Under the pieces are notes generated by a model that was not told where the DNA came from, did not search any database, and saw only the letters and a list, made by a program, of their open reading frames with translations. From positions 868,001 through 932,000 of the forward strand of contig CAVQGZ010000004.1 in assembly GCA_963712175.1 (NCBI GenBank): 64,000 bases of DNA, written 5' to 3'. Positions within the stretch are counted from its first letter, which is position 1; each line of letters begins with the position of its first letter. Position numbers and translations under genes: made by a program. The stretch is from CAVQGZ01 sp963712175. GTDB taxonomy: Bacteria; Actinomycetota; Actinomycetes; Jiangellales; Jiangellaceae. This document shows positions 58,195 to 64,000 of this stretch, piece by piece.

Positions 58195-59961
58195 ATGAAC
58201 CAGGGGCCGATGGAGAACGGGTCCGCTGACGAGGCGGGTGAGACCGCAGCCGATCTCCGGATGCAGGTGAGCGAGCTGCAGGCCGAGCTGCGCGCCGTGC
58301 GACGTCGCCTCACGGACTCTCCCGGGGCGCCACGGATGCTCGAGGACCGGCTGACGCAGATGCAGGGCCGAGTGGCCTCGCTGACATCGCAGAACGAGCG
58401 CCTCGGGACCACCCTCCGCGAGGCTCGAGAGCAGATCGTGTCGCTCAAGGAGGAGATCGACCGCCTCGCACAACCACCCGCCGGCTTCGGGGTGTACCTC
58501 AACCCGGCCGACGACGGCGCGGTCGACGTCTTCACCGGTGGGCGCAAGCTGCGCGTACGGGTCTCACCTGCCGTCGAGGTCGAGACGTTGCGCCCCGGCA
58601 ACGAGGTCATGCTGAACGAGGCGCTCAACGTGGTCGGGGTGCTGTCCTACGAGCAGGTTGGCGAGGTCGTCATGCTCAAGGAGGTGCTGGCCGACGGAGA
58701 TCGGGCTCTGGTGCTCTCGAGAGCCGACGAGGAGCGAGTCGTACGCCTCGGCGAGCCGCTGCGCGACATCGTGCTGCGCGCCGGCGACTCGTTGCTGCTC
58801 GAGCCGCGGTCCGGGTTCGTGCTCGAGCGGGTTCCCAAGTCCGAGGTCGAGGAGCTGATCCTCGAAGAGGTGCCCGACATCAAGTACTCCGACATCGGCG
58901 GCCTGTTCGGCCAGATCGAGCAGATCCGCGACGCCGTCGAGCTGCCGTTCATGCATCAGGACCTGTTCGCCGAGCACCAGCTGCAGGCACCGAAGGGCGT
59001 GCTGCTCTACGGCCCGCCCGGGTGCGGCAAGACGCTCATCGCCAAGGCAGTGGCCGCCTCTCTCGCCCGGAAGGTGGCGGAGAAGACCGGACAGAAGGAG
59101 GCGAAGAGCTTCTTCCTGAACATCAAGGGACCGGAGCTCCTCAACAAGTACGTGGGGGAGACCGAGCGTCACATCCGGCTCGTCTTCCAGCGCGCACGCG
59201 AGAAGGCCAGCGGCGGGACTCCGGTCATCGTCTTCTTCGACGAGATGGACTCGCTCTTCCGTACCCGCGGCAGCGGGGTCTCGAGCGACGTGGAGAACAC
59301 GATCGTCCCGCAGCTGCTCAGCGAGATCGACGGTGTCGAGCTGCTGGAGAACGTCATCGTGATCGGCGCCAGCAACCGTGAGGACATGATCGACCCCGCC
59401 ATCCTGCGCCCGGGTCGGCTGGACGTGAAGATCAAGATTGAGCGTCCCGATGCCGAGTCTGCCGTGGACATCCTGTCGAAGTACCTGCTTCCCGAGCTTC
59501 CGCTGCACCCGGACGACCTCGCCGAGCATGGCGGCGACCGCGAGGCGACGGTCGCCGCCATGATCCAGCGGGCTGTCGAGCGGTTGTACTCCGAGACGGA
59601 GGACAACCAGTTCCTGGAGGTCACCTACGCCAACGGCGACCGCGAGATCCTGTACTTCAAGGACTTCAACTCCGGAGCCATGCTCCAGAACGTCGTCGAC
59701 CGCGCGAAGAAGTCTGCGATCAAGGAGTACCTGGACACCGGCGTGAAGGGGGTGCGTATCCAGCACCTCCTCTCGGCGTGCCTGGACGAGTTCAAGGAGA
59801 ACGAGGACCTGCCGAACACGACGAACCCCGACGACTGGGCACGCATCTCAGGCAAGAAGGGCGAGCGCATCGTGTTCATCCGCACGCTGGTGCAGGGCAA
59901 GCAGGGCACGGAGGCCGGCCGCTCGATCGCGAACGTGGCCAACACCGGGCAGTACTTGTGA
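58195..59961 (+). CDS. mpa: Proteasome-associated AAA ATPase (ARC/Mpa)
   Basis: Hexameric unfoldase that binds Pup on tagged proteins and threads them into the 20S core. Order: N-terminal coiled coil (about residues 15-90) that captures Pup, double OB domain (about 95-235), AAA module with Walker A GPPGCGKT from residue 273, Walker B VIVFFDEMDSLF, and the second region of homology ASNREDMIDPAILRPGR. It ends TGQYL, the conserved tail with penultimate Tyr that opens the proteasome gate. 588 residues from ATG 58195. Confidence 0.97.
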   Translation: MNQGPMENGSADEAGETAADLRMQVSELQAELRAVRRRLTDSPGAPRMLEDRLTQMQGRVASLTSQNERLGTTLREAREQIVSLKEEIDRLAQPPAGFGVYLNPADDGAVDVFTGGRKLRVRVSPAVEVETLRPGNEVMLNEALNVVGVLSYEQVGEVVMLKEVLADGDRALVLSRADEERVVRLGEPLRDIVLRAGDSLLLEPRSGFVLERVPKSEVEELILEEVPDIKYSDIGGLFGQIEQIRDAVELPFMHQDLFAEHQLQAPKGVLLYGPPGCGKTLIAKAVAASLARKVAEKTGQKEAKSFFLNIKGPELLNKYVGETERHIRLVFQRAREKASGGTPVIVFFDEMDSLFRTRGSGVSSDVENTIVPQLLSEIDGVELLENVIVIGASNREDMIDPAILRPGRLDVKIKIERPDAESAVDILSKYLLPELPLHPDDLAEHGGDREATVAAMIQRAVERLYSETEDNQFLEVTYANGDREILYFKDFNSGAMLQNVVDRAKKSAIKEYLDTGVKGVRIQHLLSACLDEFKENEDLPNTTNPDDWARISGKKGERIVFIRTLVQGKQGTEAGRSIANVANTGQYL

Positions 59962-59980
59962 CACCGGCGACGGTCCCGTC

Positions 59981-61495
59981 GTGACCGTCCGCCGGGTCGT
60001 CGGGCTGGAGACCGAGTTCGGCGTCTCCGTGCTCGGGGATCCCCGGGCGAACGCCATGACGTCCTCGTCTCAGGTCGTCAACGCGTATGCGTCGGCTCAC
60101 TCGAGGCAGCGGCGCCCTCGCTGGGACTTCGAGGAGGAGAACCCTCTGCGCGACGCGCGAGGCTTCGACCTGGCCCGGGAGATGGCGGACCCCACCTTGC
60201 TGACCGACGAGGAGGTCGGCCTGGCCAACGTGGTCCTCACCAACGGTGCCCGGCTCTACGTCGACCACGCGCATCCGGAGTACTCGACGCCCGAGGTCAC
60301 CGACCCCAGGGCTGCCGTCGTCTGGGACAAGGCGGGAGAGCTCATCGCGGCCGAGGCGGGCGAGCTCGCCAGCGCCACCCACGCCAGGACGCTGGTGCTC
60401 TACAAGAACAACACCGATGGCAAGGGCGCCTCGTACGGCTGCCACGAGAACTACCTGATGAGCAGGGCGACACCGTTCGCTCGCATCGTCGCCCACCTGA
60501 CCCCGTTCTTCGTGTCCCGCCCCGTCGTGACCGGCGCCGGCCGGGTGGGTGTCGGACAGGAGACCACGGAGCACGCCTACCAGATCAGCCAGCGGGCGGA
60601 CTTCTTCGAGGTCGAGGTCGGGCTCGAGACGACGCTGAAGCGGCCGATCATCAACACCCGCGACGAGCCGCACGCCGACGCCGACCAGTACCGGCGGCTC
60701 CACGTCATCATCGGTGACGCCAACCTGTCCGAGCTCTCGACGTACCTCAAGGTCGGCACCACGTCGCTGGTCCTGGCGATGATCGAGGACGACTGGCTCG
60801 CCGAACCGATGAGCCTGGCCGACCCTGTTCGTGCCCTGCACCAGATCTCGCACGACCCCACTCTGCGCACCCAGGTCGAGCTCACGGACGGCCGGCGGCT
60901 CAGTGCGCTCGACCTGCAGCGGCACTACCACGAGCAGGCTGATGCCTACCTAGAAGCGCGCTACGGCGCGGACACCGACGACATGACCGCCGACGTCATG
61001 TCCCGCTGGGGCGACACCCTCGATCGGCTGAGCCGCGATCCGATGCTGCTGGCCACCGAGCTGGACTGGGTCGCCAAGCTTGCCGTCCTCGAGGGGTACC
61101 GCCAGCGTGACGGCTTGGCGTGGGACGACCCCAAGCTCTCCCTCATCGACCTGCAGTACCACGATCTTCGCCCGCGGCGCAGCCTCTACCGGCGCCTGGT
61201 CGACACGGGGCGGATGACCCGCCTGGTGAGCGACGCCGAGATCCGATCTGCCGTCGCCGACCCGCCGGAGGACACCCGGGCGTACTTCCGCGGCCGGTGC
61301 CTCGCCCAGTACGCCGAGGACGTCGCCGCGGCGTCGTGGGACTCCGTGATCTTCGACGTCCCGGGACGTGAGGCTCTCCAACGGGTTCCCACGATGGAGC
61401 CCCTGCGCGGCACCCGCGCCCACGTCGGTGCCCTCCTGGACAGCGCCCCCACGGCGACCGACCTGCTCGCACGGCTGGCCCGGCCCAGCGGCTAA
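59981..61495 (+). CDS. dop: Pup deamidase/depupylase Dop
   Basis: Glutamine-synthetase-like enzyme that converts the C-terminal Gln of Pup to Glu and also removes Pup from proteins. GLETEFGVSV at the N-terminus, then the loop characteristic of Dop (PRANAMTSSSQVVNAYA), which PafA lacks, and NGARLYVDHAHPEYSTPE with the catalytic Asp position. 504 residues, GTG start. Pup in this window ends in Gln, so Dop is required before ligation. Confidence 0.96.
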   Translation: MTVRRVVGLETEFGVSVLGDPRANAMTSSSQVVNAYASAHSRQRRPRWDFEEENPLRDARGFDLAREMADPTLLTDEEVGLANVVLTNGARLYVDHAHPEYSTPEVTDPRAAVVWDKAGELIAAEAGELASATHARTLVLYKNNTDGKGASYGCHENYLMSRATPFARIVAHLTPFFVSRPVVTGAGRVGVGQETTEHAYQISQRADFFEVEVGLETTLKRPIINTRDEPHADADQYRRLHVIIGDANLSELSTYLKVGTTSLVLAMIEDDWLAEPMSLADPVRALHQISHDPTLRTQVELTDGRRLSALDLQRHYHEQADAYLEARYGADTDDMTADVMSRWGDTLDRLSRDPMLLATELDWVAKLAVLEGYRQRDGLAWDDPKLSLIDLQYHDLRPRRSLYRRLVDTGRMTRLVSDAEIRSAVADPPEDTRAYFRGRCLAQYAEDVAAASWDSVIFDVPGREALQRVPTMEPLRGTRAHVGALLDSAPTATDLLARLARPSG

Positions 61496-61541
61496 CCTCG
61501 TGACGACGGCAGCGCAGCACCGAGGCAAGCAGGAGGTAGCA

Positions 61542-61757
61542 GTGGCGACACGAGAGCCCGGTGGGCAGCAGCAGCGCACCCCGCAGCGAGACCGCGACGA
61601 GGACGAGGCCGCCACAGCCGAGGTCTCCGAGGACCTGAAGGAACGCCAGGACGCCCTTGCCGACGACGTCGACTCGATCCTCGCCGACATCGACGACGTG
61701 CTGGAGGAGAACGCCGAGGACTTCGTCCGCGGCTTCGTCCAGAAGGGTGGCCAGTGA
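61542..61757 (+). CDS. pup: Prokaryotic ubiquitin-like protein Pup
   Basis: A 71-residue intrinsically disordered protein modifier. The C-terminal half EDLKERQDALADDVDSILAD is the Mpa-binding helix, and the end FVRGFVQKGGQ carries GGQ, so the terminal Gln must be deamidated by Dop before PafA links it to lysines. GTG 61542 follows AGGAGG by 5 nt; in-frame extension upstream would overlap dop. The stop overlaps the prcB start. Confidence 0.96.
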   Translation: MATREPGGQQQRTPQRDRDEDEAATAEVSEDLKERQDALADDVDSILADIDDVLEENAEDFVRGFVQKGGQ

Positions 61758-62605
61758 GCACTCCCCACCAGCTCCCCGGGCCGTACTTCACGCCAGGCCG
61801 GACCTCGTTCAGCGACTTCTTGGCCGAGGTGGCACCCGACGTCGCGGCGAGGGCGCGAGCCACCATCGAGGCGTCGGCTGCCACGACAGCGGCGGCTCCG
61901 CACGGCACCACGATCGTGGCGGTCACCTTCGTCGGCGGCGTCGTCATGGCCGGTGACCGTCGTGCGACGGTCGGCAACATCATCGCCCAGCGCGACATCC
62001 AGAAGGTCTTCCCCGCCGACGAGCACACCTGCGTCGGCATCGCCGGGTCCGCCGGCATAGCCACCGAGCTGGTTCGGCTGCTGCAGGTCGAGCTCGAGCA
62101 CTACGAGAAGATCGAGGGCACTCAGCTGTCGTTGGACGGCAAAGCCAACCGGCTCGCCACGATGATCCGCGCCAACCTGCCCATGGCGTTCCAGGGTCTC
62201 GCCGCCATTCCGCTGTTCGCCGGCTACGACGTCGACGAGAGCCGTGGGCGCATCTTCTCCTACGACGTGACCGGCGGACGCTACGAGGAGCACGACCACT
62301 ACTCCGTGGGGTCCGGGTCGCTGTTCGCCCGGGGGTCGCTGAAGAAGCTCCACTCGGTCGGGATGGACGCCGACGACGCCGTGCGGGTGTGCGTCGAGGC
62401 GCTGTGGGATGCCGCCGACGACGACTCCGCGACCGGCGGCCCCGACCTCGCTCGCGGGATCTTCCCCGTCGTGGCTGTCGTCGACGCGGCCGGGTACCGC
62501 CGACTGCCGGACTCCGAGTCCGGCGCCGTCGTGCGCGCTGTGGTGGACGCCCGTCAGCATCGTCCCGACGGGCCAGCGGCCGGCGTCGCAGCCGCGGACG
62601 ACTAG
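61754..62605 (+). CDS. prcB: Proteasome beta subunit (with propeptide)
   Basis: Catalytic subunit of the 20S core. A 51-residue propeptide precedes the cleavage site GTT: Thr52 would become the N-terminal nucleophile of TTIVAVTFVGGVVMAGDRRAT, which also has the conserved Asp and Lys (QKVF) of the active site. 283 residues. ATG 61754 overlaps the pup stop, linking tag and protease expression. Confidence 0.96.
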   Translation: MSTPHQLPGPYFTPGRTSFSDFLAEVAPDVAARARATIEASAATTAAAPHGTTIVAVTFVGGVVMAGDRRATVGNIIAQRDIQKVFPADEHTCVGIAGSAGIATELVRLLQVELEHYEKIEGTQLSLDGKANRLATMIRANLPMAFQGLAAIPLFAGYDVDESRGRIFSYDVTGGRYEEHDHYSVGSGSLFARGSLKKLHSVGMDADDAVRVCVEALWDAADDDSATGGPDLARGIFPVVAVVDAAGYRRLPDSESGAVVRAVVDARQHRPDGPAAGVAAADD

Positions 62606-62616
62606 AGGGAGCAGCC

Positions 62617-63318
62617 ATGTCCATGCCGTTCTACGTCTCGCCCGAGCAGCTGATGAAGGACCGTGCGGACTTCGCCCGCAAGGGGATCGCGCGTGGTCGC
62701 AGCGTCGTCGTCATGCAGCATGCCGAGGGCATTCTCTTCGTCGCCGAGAACCCCTCGACGTCCCTGCACAAGATCTCCGAGATCTACGACCGGATCGCCT
62801 TCGCCGCCGTCGGGAAGTACAACGAGTTCGAGAACCTCCGGGTGGCCGGGGTCCGACTGGCCGACCTGCGGGGCTACTCCTACGACCGACGCGACGTGAC
62901 CGGACGGGGCCTGGCCAACGCCTACGCACAGACGCTCGGGACGATCTTCACGACCGAGCCCAAGCCCTACGAGGTGGAGATCGTCGTCGCTGAGGTCGGC
63001 GCCGACGCCGAGTCCGACCAGGTCTTCCGCCTTACCTACGACGGTTCCGTGGCCGACGAGCACGGGGTGGCCGTCATGGGAGGGTCGTCGGACGTGATCG
63101 GCGGCTACCTCGCCGAGCGCTACGCCGACGGCCTCACGCTCGCAGAGGCCTTGACACTGGCCGTGGACGGGCTGAGCCGCGACGGGGGATCAGGGGAGTC
63201 CCGCACGCTCGGCTCCGACCAGCTCGAGGTGGCGGTGCTGGAGCGCCACCGACCTCGGCGGTCGTTCCGGCGGATCCGCGCGCGGGAGATCGACGAGCTG
63301 CTCGGCGTAGGCGCCTAG
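62617..63318 (+). CDS. prcA: Proteasome alpha subunit
   Basis: Structural outer-ring subunit of the 20S core; its N-terminal segment gates the pore and accepts the Mpa tail. MSMPFYVSPEQLMKDRADFA is the typical actinobacterial N-terminus, and there is no propeptide or active-site Thr. 233 residues from ATG 62617, with AGAGGGAG 7 nt before it. The C-terminal RRSFRRIRAREIDELL is conserved. Confidence 0.96.
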   Translation: MSMPFYVSPEQLMKDRADFARKGIARGRSVVVMQHAEGILFVAENPSTSLHKISEIYDRIAFAAVGKYNEFENLRVAGVRLADLRGYSYDRRDVTGRGLANAYAQTLGTIFTTEPKPYEVEIVVAEVGADAESDQVFRLTYDGSVADEHGVAVMGGSSDVIGGYLAERYADGLTLAEALTLAVDGLSRDGGSGESRTLGSDQLEVAVLERHRPRRSFRRIRAREIDELLGVGA

Positions 63319-63323
63319 ACCTG

Positions 63324-64000
63324 ATGGAGCGTCGGATCTTCGGCATCGAGACCGAGTACGGCGTCACCTGCACCTTCCGAGGCCAACGGCGGCTGTCCCC
63401 GGACGAGGTCGCGCGCTACCTCTTTCGACGGGTGGTCTCCTGGGGTCGTTCGAGCAACGTCTTCCTGCGCAACGGCGCCCGTCTGTACCTCGACGTCGGG
63501 AGCCATCCGGAGTACGCGACCCCCGAGTGCGACGACATCGCTGAGCTCGTCACCCACGACAAGGCCGGCGAGCGCATCCTCGAGGGGCTTCTGATCGACG
63601 CCCAGCACCGCCTCGCTGACGAGGGCATCAACGGAGAGGTGTACCTGTTCAAGAACAACACCGACTCGGCCGGCAACTCCTACGGCTGCCACGAGAACTA
63701 CCTGGTCGGTCGGCACGGTGAGTTCGGCCGCCTGGCCGACGTCCTGATCCCGTTCCTCGTGTCACGCCAGATCGTCTGTGGCGCCGGCAAGGTTCTGCAG
63801 ACCCCGCGGGGTGCCGTGTTCTCGGTCAGCCAGCGCGCGGAGCACATCTGGGAGGGGGTATCCAGCGCCACGACTCGGTCCCGACCCATCATCAACACCC
63901 GCGACGAGCCGCACGCCGACGCTGATCGGTTTCGGCGGCTGCACGTCATCGTCGGCGACTCGAACATGTCCGAGGCCACGACGCTGCTCAAGGTCGCCTC
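63324..64000 (+). CDS. pafA: Pup--protein ligase PafA (3' end outside window)
   Basis: Ligates deamidated Pup to substrate lysines using ATP. The first 225 codons are present: MERRIFGIETEYGVTCTF, with the catalytic Asp in NGARLYLDVGSHPEYATPE, and NNTDSAGNSYGCHENYL. It is homologous to Dop but lacks Dop's N-terminal loop. It starts 5 nt after prcA and runs open to the window edge. Confidence 0.96.
   Translation, partial: MERRIFGIETEYGVTCTFRGQRRLSPDEVARYLFRRVVSWGRSSNVFLRNGARLYLDVGSHPEYATPECDDIAELVTHDKAGERILEGLLIDAQHRLADEGINGEVYLFKNNTDSAGNSYGCHENYLVGRHGEFGRLADVLIPFLVSRQIVCGAGKVLQTPRGAVFSVSQRAEHIWEGVSSATTRSRPIINTRDEPHADADRFRRLHVIVGDSNMSEATTLLKVA

Noticed and set aside
58564..59766. 400-codon minus-strand frame over mpa
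   Set aside because: Shadow of the Mpa coding sequence, His/Leu/Asp-rich as expected from reverse reading of its codons.

Overview
The window reads as a chromosomal segment of a high-GC actinobacterium (class Actinomycetes; genus not assignable from sequence alone). Supporting signs are a mycothiol ligase gene (mshC), a complete Pup-proteasome locus (Mpa/ARC, Dop, Pup, PrcB, PrcA, start of PafA), actinobacterial integration host factor mIHF, an F420-type luciferase-like oxidoreductase, a PriA-like protein without helicase motifs, and many TANNNT promoters placed 6-9 nt before a start codon, as in leaderless transcription. There are no insertion sequences, prophage genes or CRISPR arrays. Nearly everything is conserved housekeeping DNA in the order usual for the class.

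Layout. 1-2.85 kb: shikimate operon (aroC end, aroK, aroB, aroQ) facing a lipoprotein penicillin-binding protein. 4.8-6.9 kb: M24 aminopeptidase, efp, nusB. 7.0-9.8 kb: a coupled cassette of a GPH-type sugar/lipid symporter and a sphingosine-1-phosphate-lyase-like PLP enzyme, the most accessory-looking part. 9.8-20.2 kb: pyrimidine operon pyrR-pyrB-pyrC-(membrane protein)-carA-carB-pyrK-pyrD-pyrF, nearly all with overlapping stops and starts, headed by a PyrR-binding hairpin. 20.3-29.4 kb: mihF, gmk, rpoZ, coaBC, metK, priA, def, fmt, rsmB, rpe. 29.4-33 kb: FMN riboswitch and ribD-ribE-ribBA-ribH. 33-44.6 kb: transporters and enzymes (MFS exporter, two-domain PPK2, crotonase-like protein, M20 peptidase, MFS-cNMP fusion, DUF5703, aldo/keto reductase, LLM oxidoreductase, uppP, M23 peptidase), with tRNA-Leu(GAG) and a probable 34-residue membrane peptide between. 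44.6-52.3 kb: histidine phosphatase, DUF3090, SCO1664-family kinase-like protein, mshC, PAC2, metH. 52.3-57.2 kb: HAD phosphatase, MacB/FtsX-type ABC transporter, RecB-like nuclease. 57.2-64 kb: trmI and the Pup-proteasome locus, cut off inside pafA.

How it works together. Three biosynthetic blocks (shikimate, UMP, riboflavin) are compact operons; two carry visible RNA control: a PyrR hairpin just before the pyrR ribosome site, and an FMN aptamer with a helix that can hide the ribD ribosome site. The proteasome locus encodes tag, deamidase, ligase, unfoldase and core in series.

Data quality. Eleven single-base frame breaks interrupt otherwise well-conserved genes: one in coaBC, six in metK, one each in rpe, an MFS gene, the M20 peptidase and metH. 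Ten are +1 insertions, and seven lie within 1.54 kb. Because metK and coaBC are normally essential, local sequence error is the simplest reading.
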